Source: Puccinellia tenuiflora (Eukaryota; Streptophyta; Magnoliopsida; Poales; Poaceae). From it: a stretch of 64,000 nucleotides of DNA. The translations under genes were made by a program, and so were the position numbers. The stretch spans positions 126,613 to 190,612 of the forward strand of contig QRDG01000030.1 of NCBI GenBank assembly GCA_012064385.1, given 5' to 3'. The notes under the pieces were generated by a model that had not been told where the DNA came from, ran no database searches, and worked only from the letters and a program-made list of their open reading frames with translations. This document shows, piece after piece, positions 1 through 10,748 of this stretch. Positions within the stretch are counted from its first letter, which is position 1, and each line of letters starts with the position of its first letter.

Positions 1-2
1 CG

Positions 3-966
3 ATGAAGATCAAGAGAGATAATACCCAGTCTGTCGCGGTAGAGGATCCCTACTACATGCGTGACTGCCAGCTAGTGGAAGGATCAGCGACACAGACCAA
101 GGCGACAGAGTACCTCCGGAGGTTCATGCTGACCAACAAGAGGAAGAACAACATTCTTGTGCCTTTCTTTCCAGAGTAAGTACACATACGCTCGCCGCCG
201 TCGTAACTTATGCTTTCCTGTAGATTTGTTCCAATGCTGATCCTTTCCAACATTCCGTTTCAATTGTGTTGAGCAGGACCAAGTACTGCACACTCATTGT
301 CCTGAACCCGAGGTGGTCCAGTGCCACTTATCTCGACTCGGGGAGATTGGATATGAAGAAAGACTACACCAAGCTAAAGGGTGTTCTCGATGAGGCTCTC
401 GAGGGCTACGACAAAAAGGGAGGCCCCTTCGAAAAGAAGCAAGAAGTTTTCAGCAATGACGGCATACACCGGTTCAAGCATGTGACCGAGTTCTGCTGCA
501 TCAAGCAGAAGTCTGGCAACGTGAAGGAGGCCTTCTATGCCCTCCATCACCTTAAAGGGTTTGTCCGGGATGCTGAGAAAATGAAGTTGCCATCTAGCCT
601 CCAAGAATGGACCAAATGTGCGGGGGATATCACCGATGCCGATCTTAGAGAAGACTTCCATCGCATCCAGGTGCAGTTATCGCAAATCATCGTCGAAGAT
701 GTCAACAATCATCGGGGGTCCTTACACAACGTCAGAGGTAGCAATAAGTGCTTCTTTATTTTCTTTATTATAGACTTGTCCACTTATATGAATAAATCAT
801 ACACTATTTATATTATTAACCAAAATATATATATCCCAATCCATCTCCAGGGTTGCCTAAGAGGGAGATCGAAGAAATCCTAGAGGCTCAGCAGGACACC
901 GGGACGTGGACGACGAAAGAGGGCTACAAACCGTTCCCGGTGCCGACGAAGAAGAAGGATCCATGA
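3..966 (+). pseudogene. Ulp1-like (C48) protease-type ORF of the CACTA element, 5' incomplete
   Basis: Three exons can be joined: 3-175, 277-737 and 851-966, with GT-AG introns and a stop at 964-966. They give about 249 residues open at the 5' edge. The order FFPE...YCTLIVLNPRWSSATYLDSG is the core beta-strand region of the Ulp1-like ORF that often accompanies the CACTA transposase; such ORFs are thought to be accessory proteins. The usual His-Trp before the core strand is replaced by Tyr-Cys, and the region where the nucleophile Cys is expected (CIKQKSGNVKEAFYAL) has no Cys in a Cys-Gly context. I infer that proteolytic activity is lost. The splice sites are intact, so the ORF may still be transcribed. 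It could also be a captured and diverged host copy. Labelled pseudogene because it is incomplete here and its active site looks absent. Confidence 0.65.
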
Positions 967-1257
967 TCATCCTCCTTTTCGGCACTTGTGTAAATATGAA
1001 CTTTTGTAATGTGTGAAATGATGAACTTTTGTATCATGACTTGTGTAAATATTCGGCACTTGTCACTATATGTATGTGTATCTCGGGCTCTAAGTAATGT
1101 GCTAACATAGTAATTTGTCTGTTTTCATATACCATGTGAACTATATGATTGTTTCTATTATATCTGTATAAATCCTGTATATCTGTATAAATCCTGTATA
1201 TATATGTATTTGTACAGTGCTGTACAAATTTGTGAATACCTGTACAAGTATTCTGTG

Positions 1258-1480
1258 GTGCATGTGTTTTTTTTTTCTGTGGCGCACGGCAGCTAGATGC
1301 GCCACTGAAATATTTCTGTGGCGCACGCTGGCGGGTGCGCCACAGAATCTTAGTATTTCTGTGGCGCACCATGGGCGTGCGCCACAGAAATATATTTTAG
1401 TGGCGAGACTTCTGTGGCACATCCCTACATTTCCTGAATGCGCCACAGAATTCCCATATAGGTGCGCCACAGATGGCCTA
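1258..1480. repeat. Subterminal hairpin repeats of the CACTA element
   Basis: At least six units of the form CTGTGGCGCAC...GTGCGCCACAG in both orientations are packed between 1276 and 1473, so pairs can fold back on each other. Subterminal arrays of this kind bind the TnpA-like protein in En/Spm elements (family knowledge). Confidence 0.8.
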
Positions 1481-1496
1481 TTTCCTAGTAGTGATA

Positions 1497-2091
1497 GCAT
1501 GACCCAGATCCATACAGAAATGATGGAGCGCCTTCTCTCTGAGATATGATGGCGTGCCGGCCTGGCGGTACACTGGCTTGATGACTGGATGCTGGCATGA
1601 ATAAGCCGGTAAATCTCGACGTCTTGGCATCAACATGTTAGGTAGCACGCTGACTTCTCCTCTGGGATGAACTCGGCAATGCCGGCTCAATGATAAGCCG
1701 GCTTATGACCCGCCAGCCCCCGGGACAAACCCGACTCCTTACATAATGCCGACTCCTGGACGATGCTGACTCCTGGGAAAATGTCGGCTCCTTGATGATG
1801 GCCGGCTCCTCGGACAATGCCAGCTCATGGATGATGGCCGGCTCCTGGGACAACCAGCTCTTGGGAGACTGCTAGTAATTGTCGACTCCCTGGAGAATAT
1901 CGGCTTCTTGGGTGACCGGCTTCTGGGTGACCAAATGTCGGGTCCTGGGACATGGTGACCTGCATCCTGTGGCTTGCCGATTGGGATATAGCTTGTCTCC
2001 TTCCTCTTTGTCCATGTCTTGGGGTCCTCCTGAGTGCGTCTCACCTAAACCAACGACATCCAGGGCCAAGCTGGCCAGGTGCCAAAAATAG
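1497..2091. repeat. Unassigned stretch with a decayed minisatellite (about 1700-1965)
   Basis: Between about 1700 and 1965 a unit like GCCGGCTCCTGGAnnATG recurs roughly ten times with imperfect spacing of 18-30 bp. No gene is visible. The stretch lies between the CACTA end and the broken 5' edge of the Sirevirus copy, so it may be a piece of yet another element. Confidence 0.55.
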
Positions 2092-2941
2092 GTGCGAACA
2101 CTTGGATTCGAGATTAAGAAATTGAGAGGAGGGACTTTTATTAGCGAAACAAAGTATATTCAAGACATGCTCAAGAGGTTCAACATGGTGGATGCTAAGG
2201 AGAAGAAGACTCCTATGGATACCAAATTCCATCTACAACTTAACCCAAAGGATATAGATGTGGATCAAAACCTCTACCGCTCTATGATTGGTTCGTTGCT
2301 TTATCTTTGTGCATCTAGACCCGATATTGTGTTGAGTTTAGGTGTGTGTGCAAGGTATCAAGCCGCTCCTAAGGAAAGCCACATGTTGGCGGTCAAGATA
2401 ATCCTACGGTATTTGGTTTATACCCCAAGGTTTGGTTTGTGGTACCCAAGGGATTCATCTTTCACTCTTTGTGGTACATGGACTCGGATTGGGCCGGTGA
2501 TCAAGATGATAGGAAATCAACTTCCGGGGCTTTCCAATTCCTTGGTAGGTCCTTGGTGAGTTGGTCTTCTAAGAAGCAAAATTGTATATCTCTCTCCACC
2601 GCCGAAGCTGAGTATGTGGCCGCCGCTAGTGCATGCACTCAATTGTTATGGATGAGGCAAACTTTAAAGGAATACGGTGTCAATTGTGACGAAGTGCCTC
2701 TATTGTGTGACAATGAAAGTGCTATCAAGATTGCCTACAACCCGGTGCAACATTCAAGAACCAAGCATATTGAGATTCGTCATCACTTCATTCGAGATCA
2801 TGTTGCCCGTGGAGATATTGAGCTAGCTTATGTGCCAACCAAAGACCAACTTGCCGATATTTTCACGAAGCCTCTTGATGAAACAAGATTCACCTATTTG
2901 AGGAATGAGCTAAATATCGTGGATTCAAGGAGATTGACTTG
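2092..2941 (+). pseudogene. copia pol remnant: end of reverse transcriptase plus RNase H
   Basis: Frame 1 (2092-2559) has the RT-connection motif YRSMIGSLLYLCASRPDI. After a one-base frameshift near 2460-2500 the second frame (to 2941) continues with DSDWAGDQDDRKSTSG, SLSTAEAEYVAA, LCDNESAIKIA, HIEIRHHFIRDHV and QLADIFTKPLD, the standard landmarks of copia RNase H. The enzyme would copy the RNA genome of the element and degrade the template. The frameshift and the missing 5' part make this copy non-functional. The stop at 2939-2941 is the natural end of pol. Confidence 0.93.
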
Positions 2942-4108
2942 ACCATCTTGCATACACACCTATAGGTTTAACTTCTATTTGGTTTAGGTGTAGGCATGGA
3001 TTTAGGGGAAGTGTTGTCCTAATAAATTGGGCTCTCCCTGCCCCCAATATGCCTAAAGTAAAATTCATTTGTTTATATATTCAATTCATGAATTGTGAGC
3101 TTAAAATGACGAGTATTGGTTATGAACCCAAGATATATCTTTGCGGTATCATTCCATAAACTCTTACATGGTGGCCCAGACCACCGACCTCTTCTTTATG
3201 AAGAGTTGGTTCTTTTGGTGTTTATTGGATTTTATTGCAAATCTCTTTGTTCTTATGGGAAACTCACTCAATCTTAGCATTTATTGAATTTGCATCTTGC
3301 AAGTTGAGTGTGAAGTACCATCCCAGTTTGTGAAATCTATCCCAAGCCCCATCTTTTCCCAAACCATGCTCCTCTTGCCACATACATGTCCAACACCATA
3401 TATTGCAATTCTAGGCAGTGGCGGCCGGAGACTCCGGTGGATAACACCGGAGACTCCGGTCTGACCTAAGTCTCTGCCCTAAGCCACGGAGACTCCGGTT
3501 ACACCGGAGATTCTGGTGTGCTTAGGCTAGAGACTCTGGTCTCGGCATTTTCCAGGGGTTCCTAAAGGGGATCGGGGTGAGGAGTTGAATCACAACTCCT
3601 CTTCCACCCCCGACCCCAAACCCCCTACTGCCGCCCCTGCCCAGAGGAGCATCTCTGGCCGCCCCCAGCCGCTGGATTCCGCCGAGCCGCCGGCCCCCTC
3701 CACCTCTCCAACACCGGGGACTCTCCTCCCCATTGTTGGACCTCATCATGAAGGGTCAAGGTACTCCTCCTCTCTCTCTCTCTAGGTTTTCCCTAGTTGG
3801 TGGATTGAGGACTGTATCCATGTTCTTTATGGTGTAAAAACCTTTAGCTGGCACTGATTCATCTAGTGGTAACAATTTTAGAGACTTTTGCAACAAATTT
3901 TGACCCCCTAGGTTTCCTGCCTCAGGGCCGGAGACTCCGGTCTGTCCAAGACTGGAGATTCCAGTGTGGGCCGGAATCTCCGGCCCCTGAGACCGAAAAC
4001 TCCGGGGTAGATCAAGAATTGGTGCTTTTGGCTCTCCAATTGTTAGCTCCTTGGCTCTCATGGACATGTATTCTTATCCCATTGCTATATCCTTTCTCTT
4101 TATTCACA
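2942..4108 (+). repeat. Sirevirus spacer between pol and the env-like ORF, with CCGG palindromes
   Basis: There is no convincing ORF. The palindrome CCGGAGACTCCGG occurs perfectly at 3425-3437 and 3447-3459 and imperfectly near 3487, 3513, 3929, 3952 and 3970. The same motif fills the 3' LTR. A CT-rich tract lies at 3760-3783. An acceptor-like site precedes 4110 and could open the env-like ORF. Confidence 0.7.
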
Positions 4109-4109
4109 G

Positions 4110-5741
4110 ATAACAAGAGGTACAAGGCATCCTCTCACAACCCCAATAAACCTCAAAGTAAAGTGAGATCCACCTCTCGGGCATATCTTAGGGAAACGGA
4201 AGATGGCCGTCGTGTGCAGATTGACAGAGGTGCTGCTAGGGAGAAAAGGCTGCAACTGATAGGGAAAGGGCTAAAGCTCAATTCATTGAAAATGAGAGGG
4301 CAAAGAAGTCAAGGTTCGACAATTTGACCACTGTGATTGGCATGAGTAAGACTGAGTTTCGGTACATGAGGGAGCAGCCATTCTTTGACATGCCTCAAAC
4401 ATCAACGGATCCTAACTTTTAGAGAAAAGAACAAAAGCTTGTGATGAAGGAATTGTATGAGAAGCTATCGGCCGCCAATGCCGTTTGTGTGCAAAAGGTG
4501 CTCAATCTCACCGCCTTGAGCACCAAGCCCTATTTTCAAGAGGCTGTGTGGATTGTTCGCAAACTTGGGCTTGAGAAGCTCATGACCACCCAACAAAATT
4601 ATAGCATCAAGCTTGTGCAGCAGTTTTTCACCACGGTTCAATGTGGGAATGATGCCGATGTCTATTTTACTTGGATGACCAGGCCTATCAAGTGTGTGTC
4701 CTCAATGACAAGGTTTGGTGAGTTGCTTGGGTATGGTTTCCGCAATGGTGAGGAATCAAAGGGGAGGATAATGCAAGTGGAAGGGCTGCACTATGAGAAG
4801 AAAAGGTTGACTCCTCTTTACTCCAACAAGGCATCCGTGGGTACAAACAAGGATCTTGTTCCCACTTTCAACATTCTTCTTCGCATGTTTCGATACAATA
4901 TTGCACCTCAAGCCGGAAATATTGATGCTATTCGAGGTGGGCAAGTCAATATTCTCCACCATTCATATGAGGTTCGCAATGCCGGAATGAATTGCCAAGG
5001 CTATGAGGTAGATGTCATGGACTTTATCAAGTGTGAGATGCATTGGGCCGTGCATGAGATGAAAAATCCCGTCTATGCTCCTTATGTGATGAAGCTCATC
5101 ATTGACCAAGTGCCAAACATTAACCAAGACCATCTTATTATTCACAAGACCGTCACTCTCCACGTACTCAAGCATGACAAGCCCACTTCCTCTTGTCGGA
5201 TTCCTTTTGCATCAAGTGGCGAGGAGGAAGAGATTGAGGCCCCAGTGCCTAGGAGGAGAAGCAAGAATGCCGACCCCCCTCACAGGGTGTCGGTAGGGAA
5301 GTAGTGCAAAAGGAGATGAAGAAGCTCTCTTGGTTTCAAAGGACTTTACTTTGCATGAATGTTTGCCTTCACAAGGAGAACCATGAGGCGTACAAGGAAA
5401 GGAAGATGATAATTTCAAATCAACAAAAGTTGTTCAAAGAGTTGGAGAAGAAGAAAGATAGGTCTCCTCCCCCATATGTTGAAGAAAATCCTCCTAAGGA
5501 ATCATCATATGGAAGTGAGAAGACAATGCGCTATTCAAAGTGGCACTCAAATTTGGTGTCTTGGGCTGATATTGAAGATGTGAGCTCCATGACTTCGTCC
5601 TCGCGCAACACCGGCAAGGCTCCAATGGTTGATAAGGAGATTGTGGAAGATGATGAAGAGAGTGGATCCGAATATGATGATGAGGATGAAGATGGTGATG
5701 ATGAAGATGGAGATGGAGATGCCACCGAGGACTCCGAGTGA
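4110..5741 (+). pseudogene. Sirevirus env-like / accessory ORF, broken
   Basis: Reading starts after a plausible splice acceptor (TTTATTCACAG, to 4109) and runs through a basic N-terminal part, a frameshift near 4250, an in-frame TAG near 4420, a long clean ORF from 4441 to 5304 and, after another frameshift, an ORF from 5304 to 5741. The central part (DVYFTWMTRPIKC, HWAVHEMKNPVYAPYVMKLI) resembles the poorly characterised protein family encoded downstream of pol in grass Sireviruses. The last part is rich in Lys/Glu (possible coiled coil, e.g. KELEKKKDR) and ends in an Asp/Glu-rich tail. No convincing signal peptide or membrane anchor is seen, so 'env-like' is only positional. Its role is unknown. 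Confidence 0.6.
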
Positions 5742-6297
5742 TCTTTTGGGTCTCGTTAGCATAGCTCTTCTTCCTTTTTGGTGTTTCGATGCCAAAGGGG
5801 GAGAAGAGTTCTAGTAGGTCATCCATGGGATTTGCATGGGTCGGGCACAAGCATTTGCTTTTATCATTTCTTGAGATTTTGTTTCCATTTATCTTAAGTT
5901 GTTGAATTTTATTTGCTTCCCATTCTTATGTGTTGTGTAGATCTTGTTGGCTATATGGTTAATTATGTGTGAAGACATTTGGATTTCGGATTTATCAGGT
6001 GGTTGAGAGTATTATTGTGTATCATATTCATATGCATTGGAACTTATTTTATATCTTTATGCATAAGGTATGGCCTCCATCACAAGTCTCAACTTATTTG
6101 TTGACATGTCTTATTTAGTTACAAATGAAATTATTGTATATATCATGTTATACTTATGTGGTATCTTTTTCCTATATGTGTGCATCCCTTATCCTATGCA
6201 ACCTGTTGATATGCACACATCTAGGGGGAGCTGCCAATTTATTTTATACATGATATGATCTATATTTTGCAAATCCTAGTGTTGTCATCTAACACCA
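5742..6297 (+). other. Sirevirus 3' untranslated region
   Basis: AT-rich stretch with no ORF of note, holding short GGGGGAG purine runs (for example around 5798 and 6224). Repeated purine runs before the true polypurine tract are usual in Sireviruses. Confidence 0.6.
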
Positions 6298-6310
6298 AAA
6301 AGGGGGAGAT
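6298..6310 (+). promoter_or_regulatory. Polypurine tract (plus-strand primer)
   Basis: AAAAGGGGGAGAT lies directly before the TG of the 3' LTR at 6311, where the primer for plus-strand DNA synthesis is expected. Confidence 0.85.
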
Positions 6311-7633
6311 TGAAAGAACATTTCCTAAACCCTAGTTGGTTTTGTGTGTTAGTTAACAACACTAGTGATTATTTAATGAGATGCTAAGTGATGCAGGATT
6401 ATAGATATAATTATTCCCATAAGCATTAGCCATCAAAAAGGAAGATTTGGCAAGGTTTACTTGTTGCAGGACAATCCTAGGCCGGAGTCTTCGGTTTGCC
6501 AGGGCCGGAGTCTCCGGTCCTAGGATTTTCCTGGCTTGTGCCAAAGTGTGGCGCGCTACTGGACTCCAGAACGAAGGTACCCCAGAGAGTGCTCGAAGTC
6601 TCCGGTCGGGCCGGAGTCTCCGGCCTCTAGACCCCAGAGTCTCCGCTTTGTCTGCTTCAAGCCATTCAAGACGCAAGGGTGGCGCGGTACTGGATGGTGG
6701 ACCAGAGGTACACCGGAAGGACCCCGGAATCTCCGGCATGGCCGGAGTCTCCGACCCCAAGGAGTCTGAAATCTCCGGTCTGGCCAGGAGACTCGAAGTT
6801 TCCAGAGTTGGGTGGAGTCTCCGGTTCGCACCGGAGTCTCCGACCCACTTAGCCCGGAGTCTCCGGCCCAGCCAGTGCCCAGCGGCTAGAAATTGGATAA
6901 GGGTATAAATATCCTTCTCCTACCTTGGAAAGGGTAGCTCGACCAGCATTTCAAGAACCCTAATTTCTCAGAGCTCAAATCACATAGATCTCCCAATCCC
7001 TCACTCAAACTCATTGATCTTTGGAGGATTGAAAGAGAAGGCCAAGATCTCTATCTTCACCGACCGGTTTTCCATTTCCCCCTCATTTGCTTGAGGGAAT
7101 CATTCCTAGGGTTTCCATTGGGAAAACCTAGGACATTTGTGTACTCATATTGCTATAGTTTCAGTTGTTGTGTTGATTTGGGAGCCCCCGATTAAGTTGT
7201 GGGTGTGTGCCCCAAGAACATTGTAAAGGCTCTGGATTCCGCCTTTAAGGATTCCGATAGTGGAAGGTGAACCGAGCTTTTGTGGCGAGGTTCATCGGAG
7301 AATAGGGTGAGGCCTTTGTGGCGTTGAGTAGGCCTTTGTGGCGAGTTCACACCCCTCCAATGAGACGTACTTCCTTAACAAGGAGCAACTCGGGAATACA
7401 TCCTTGCCTCCGCGTGCTTCTACTTTCGGTTATCTCTATTCCTTAGTAGCTTTTACTTGTATCGTGATAATTGCCTAGTGTTAGTTGCTTGCGTGTCATA
7501 TTGGTAAATTCACCGTAGTTGCATACCTAGATAATTTACCTTTTGTGTCAAGCCTAATTTGAAAAAGAATTAAAATTTGGTGTAGCACCTATTCACCCTC
7601 CCCCCCCCTCTAGTTGCCCATATGATCCTTTCA
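6311..7633 (+). repeat. Sirevirus 3' LTR (1323 bp)
   Basis: It begins TGAAAG and ends CTTTCA, a perfect 6-bp inverted terminal repeat. About ten CCGGAGTCTCCGG-type palindromes crowd 6480-6865, just upstream of a TATA box. The downstream flank GTCTT (7634-7638) is the expected right target duplication; the left copy is not available because the element is truncated. Confidence 0.88.
6904..6910 (+). promoter_or_regulatory. TATA box of the Sirevirus LTR
   Basis: TATAAAT lies about 40 bp after the palindrome cluster, so the palindromes are placed like upstream promoter elements. Transcription would start near 6935. Confidence 0.55.
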
Positions 7634-7809
7634 GTCTTCCCTAGCCAGCAAAAGGCTGCATCGCTGCCTTATGCTGCCGGCCTGGCCGCTCATCTGCTCC
7701 GCCGCCTTGCCGTCTCTGCCTGCCTAGTCTGTGTCAGTCTGCCGAGATGAATCAATGCACCTGTCGGCGGTGGCCATTACTGCCGGTCCGGACGCAGATG
7801 CCTAGAAAA
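7634..7809. other. Short flank between the Sirevirus LTR and the Pack-CACTA
   Basis: GC-rich, with scattered GCCGG steps; no gene seen. The last three bases (AAA, 7807-7809) are the left target duplication of the CACTA element. Confidence 0.5.
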
Positions 7810-8159
7810 CACTACTAGGAAAACCCTTATAGAAAAAATTATAGCGCTGGCGCGCCCAATTATAGATGCGCCGGTCGTACTTATTGCCGGCGCGGCTTAC
7901 TCTTGCGCGTTGGCGCTACTGAAGTACCCCCGCTGCGCACCTAACCCGCCGCGCCGGCGCTAAAGGGGGGTCACCCCCGCCCCCCACCCGCCCATACCCC
8001 CGGCGCGTGCACCACACACGCGCCGGGGCTAACGGGTTACCGCCGGCGCACATGCATTTGAATGCGCCGGCACTAAGCCTCGGGTGCCCAGCCCCAAAAG
8101 CGAAAGTTAGCCCCAGCGAGCATGGTACCGGACGCGCCGGCGGTAACGTGGCCCTTAGC

Positions 8160-8808
8160 ACTTACCGTTTCGACCTGCCCCGGCCGGCCCCCGATCCCTA
8201 ATTCCCCAACCAGCAAACCCTAGCTCTCGCGCTCCCAATCCACCCCGGCCACCGATCCCTTGGCTCTCCAGATCCCCCATCCGCAGAGCTCCTCTTCCGC
8301 CACTGCCGGAGCCCCCCTCCGTTCGTCCTTCCGCCGTCCATTCCGCTTCATCCAACGCCGGCCCCATCTCGGCCGCCTGCCTAAACCCTAGCTCCCGGCC
8401 CATGCGCCCCAAACCCTAGCCCGCCCGTGCATGCTCGACCCGCCCACCGCCGCCATGCGCGCCTCCATGGAGGCTTCCGCCGCCTCCGCCTGCAGATCGG
8501 CCGCGTCGGGGGACCCGGGCGCCGCCCCCAAGAAGCCGTGCCTCCTCGCGCCGACCCAGTCGTCGTCGCGGGACCCTAGATCTTCCTACGTCGGTGCCGG
8601 GAACAAGAACGACAGGGCGTACGCGGTGACGGCCGCCGCGGCGGAACAGCAGGCGTAGGTGGATGAGCTGGTGACGCAGTACCGGACTGCGCTCGGGGAG
8701 CTCATCTTCAACTCCAAGCCCATCATCACCAACCTCACCATCATCGCCAAGGAGAACCTCCATGCCGCCAGGCCCATCGTCGCACTCGTCTACAACAACA
8801 TCCTCGAG
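8160..8808 (+). pseudogene. Captured 5' UTR and first exon of a PCF11-type pre-mRNA cleavage factor
   Basis: 8160-8430 is a CCCTA- and pyrimidine-rich leader like a housekeeping 5' UTR. The frame from ATG 8431 starts MLDPPTAAMRASMEAS and ends at a donor after 8808 (CTCGAG|GTGACC), 126 codons. Its second half carries YRTALGELIFNSKPIITNLT, the start of the CTD-interacting (CID/VHS-like) domain of plant PCF11/PCFS proteins. In the source gene this domain binds the RNA polymerase II tail during 3'-end formation. An in-frame TAG (8656-8658) sits just before the CID part, apparently a single change from CAG, and the rest of the domain is absent. The piece is therefore not a functional PCF11; a short N-terminal peptide or an RNA-level effect is the most it could give. 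Confidence 0.8.
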
Positions 8809-10003
8809 GTGACCTCTTCTTCTCCGCCTCTCGACCTGCCCCATCCTCCTCCATGTAAAGCTTGAAGCTATCATGTGTGTTAGCTAGGTAGGATACCGGA
8901 ATGGATGTGGGGGATGTTGTTGGATGAGCCATCACACCACACGAATGGTATAGCTAGCTAGCTAGTCAAGGTTTGTTGTATTTTTCTTCGATTCAATTGA
9001 TTTTTGGTTAGCTTAGACACTAGGAGTAATACTTAATGGTGTCCAATTAATGGCTACATACACTTCTACACTATGAATTTTCTGTTACAAACTAGATCCT
9101 CATGGACTCTTTTCAATTATCATATGTTTAGGTCTTAAAGCTCATGATTTACAAGTAACAGGAAATGATTAGATTAGCTTTACATGGCCTGGGGTTGGTG
9201 TTGTTGTCTTATTATTACTCTTCCTCTACAGCCTTACTTTCAGATAAAGAATTGCAGGCCTGTTGTGCTTTGTTTAAATTAAACAAGCTTGTAATATTCA
9301 ACCAAGCATTCAAATGATTTATCTGTAAAAATTGATACTATAACTTACCTCATATGACAATGCCTGACAGCACACAACAAGAACAAGGTGGTTCTGTTTC
9401 ATCATGGTGTGGATGGCATACTGACCACGGGTCTTTAACAGGTAAATCCCATCTTATCTTATTTGTGCTATCCCTTTTGTGTTTTGCCAAGTCATCCCGA
9501 CTCCCAAGCTCATGTTTTTGTCTTGCTGCAAGTTTGGTTTTATAAATACATGTAGAAGAGATAACTAGGTCAAATAGACAGCCTAGTTCCTATATATTAA
9601 TATAACTTTGAATGTGTGTTTGCTGGATTTTAATTCCTGCAGTTGTGCTTGTGATATGCATAGAGTGAATGAGTACTTTATCAACTACTTCAGCCAAGCA
9701 ATGATGAGATTGCACTGATCAATTGATTAAGTGCATATAACTTGGGGTCTGATCAGATGACAAACCTAGGGCTGTCCTAAAAATACCAAAGGTTCAATTC
9801 TTTATGTTCACTTGAAATGGATGTTTGAAATTCATCTGTTTTGTAACTTTTGTTTGACCTAATCATATATGCTAGGGGGTTATGTTATATAGTGTAATAG
9901 TTCTAATGGCAAAAGCAATGAGTACATGCATTGTTCCTTATAAATATATGCATTGTTCCTGTTGCTCGCATATTGACTGCTTTCAATATGTATGATTCCT
10001 CAG
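8809..10003 (+). other. Intron-like AT-rich interior of the Pack-CACTA
   Basis: About 1.2 kb without a recognisable coding exon, lying between a good donor (after 8808) and a good acceptor (TTCCTCAG, to 10003). It could be captured PCF11 intron followed by captured CPN60 intron. Confidence 0.5.
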
Positions 10004-10180
10004 TTTGCCCCCACGAAGGGCGTCTTCCTGATCTAAGAGAGGTCGTTGCTGCCAAATTTTGGTGCCTTAATATGTCGGAACTACGCTGCCAGGATCAGGT
10101 TCGGCGTTGACACCAAGGCCTTGGCGCTAAGGGGTGTTGAGAAGTTGGCTGATGCCGTGAAAGTGACGATAGGCCCTAAG
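10004..10180 (+). pseudogene. Captured exon of mitochondrial chaperonin CPN60
   Basis: The segment 10076-10180 translates as RNYAARIRFGVDTKALALRG followed by VEKLADAVKVTIGPK. This is the start of mature plant mitochondrial HSP60/CPN60, with one residue missing relative to the usual AAKDIKFG. It ends in a donor (CCTAAG|GTATGA). An acceptor lies at 10001-10003, but the frame from there meets TAA before the CPN60 part. Only about 35 codons of a gene of more than 570 codons are present, so no chaperonin can be made. Intact splice sites suggest it may serve as an exon of a chimeric transcript. Confidence 0.8.
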
Positions 10181-10607
10181 GTATGACCACAATCTTTGTG
10201 TATGTCCACATGCTTCTTCAATGGCCTGAGATTTTGGTTGCCGAAGAGATGTAAGGTTATGACTAGTGCACCATATTGCTGTCACATGTATGAATTAGAC
10301 TGTACTATAAAGAGTTACCAGCAGCACCAGGACAACATTTCAAACATTATAGAAGTTCAGTGTTCATTATATGTACATCAGGCAAGTGTAGCATGGCTAA
10401 AAAAATATTAATGTCATGGTTTGAGGCACCCTTCTTTTTGTTATGGTTTAAGAAATAGGGTAAGAACATAATTTGGCTTCAAAATGTAGATTATAGATAT
10501 ATATTTGTTGGATTCAAACAAAATTTGGCTTCAAAATGTACATCTGAATGTCACGTCTCAAGTGACATGAATCATGGTTAATTCGAATATAAACATTTCA
10601 TGTGCAG

Positions 10608-10748
10608 GGAGCTCGGCTTTGGAGTCCAGAGTCCGAGCACGCAGGAGGAGGAGCTGGACGGAGGCGCGGAGCAGCAAGAAGGCCGACGGTGATTCAACAA
10701 GCAGGCTGGCCGGCTGGCAGCAGAGCAGCGAGAAGGTTGGCGGGTTGA
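10608..10748 (+). other. Third exon-like segment in the Pack-CACTA
   Basis: It follows an acceptor (CATGTGCAG, to 10607). In the phase left by the CPN60 exon it stays open for 46 codons (GARLWSPESEH...) to TGA 10746-10748. I do not recognise the source. It may be a third captured fragment or a fortuitous terminal exon. Confidence 0.4.

Larger units (their letters stand above)
1..1493 (+). mobile_element. CACTA (En/Spm) transposon, 3' portion
   Basis: The right end reads TTTCCTAGTAGTG (1481-1493), the inverse of a CACTACTAGGAAA terminal repeat. It is preceded by a dense array of subterminal hairpin repeats (1258-1480) and by an Ulp1-like ORF of the kind carried by many plant CACTA elements. 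The left end lies outside the window, so the matching 3-bp target duplication (ATA would be the right copy, 1494-1496) cannot be tested. Confidence 0.85.
2092..7633 (+). mobile_element. Sirevirus-type Ty1/copia retrotransposon, 5'-truncated
   Basis: In order there is the end of pol (RT thumb and RNase H), a long spacer, an env-like ORF, a polypurine tract (6298-6310) and a 3' LTR (6311-7633). This order, with an extra ORF after pol and clustered CCGG palindromes, matches the Sirevirus lineage (Opie/Ji of maize, Maximus of Triticeae). gag, protease, integrase and the 5' LTR are missing; the left break is near 2092. Confidence 0.85.

Noticed and set aside
8431..8808. PCF11 gene
   Set aside because: Only the first exon is present, with an internal stop, inside a CACTA element.
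10004..10180. CPN60 gene
   Set aside because: About 35 codons only, with a stop in the upstream frame of the same exon.
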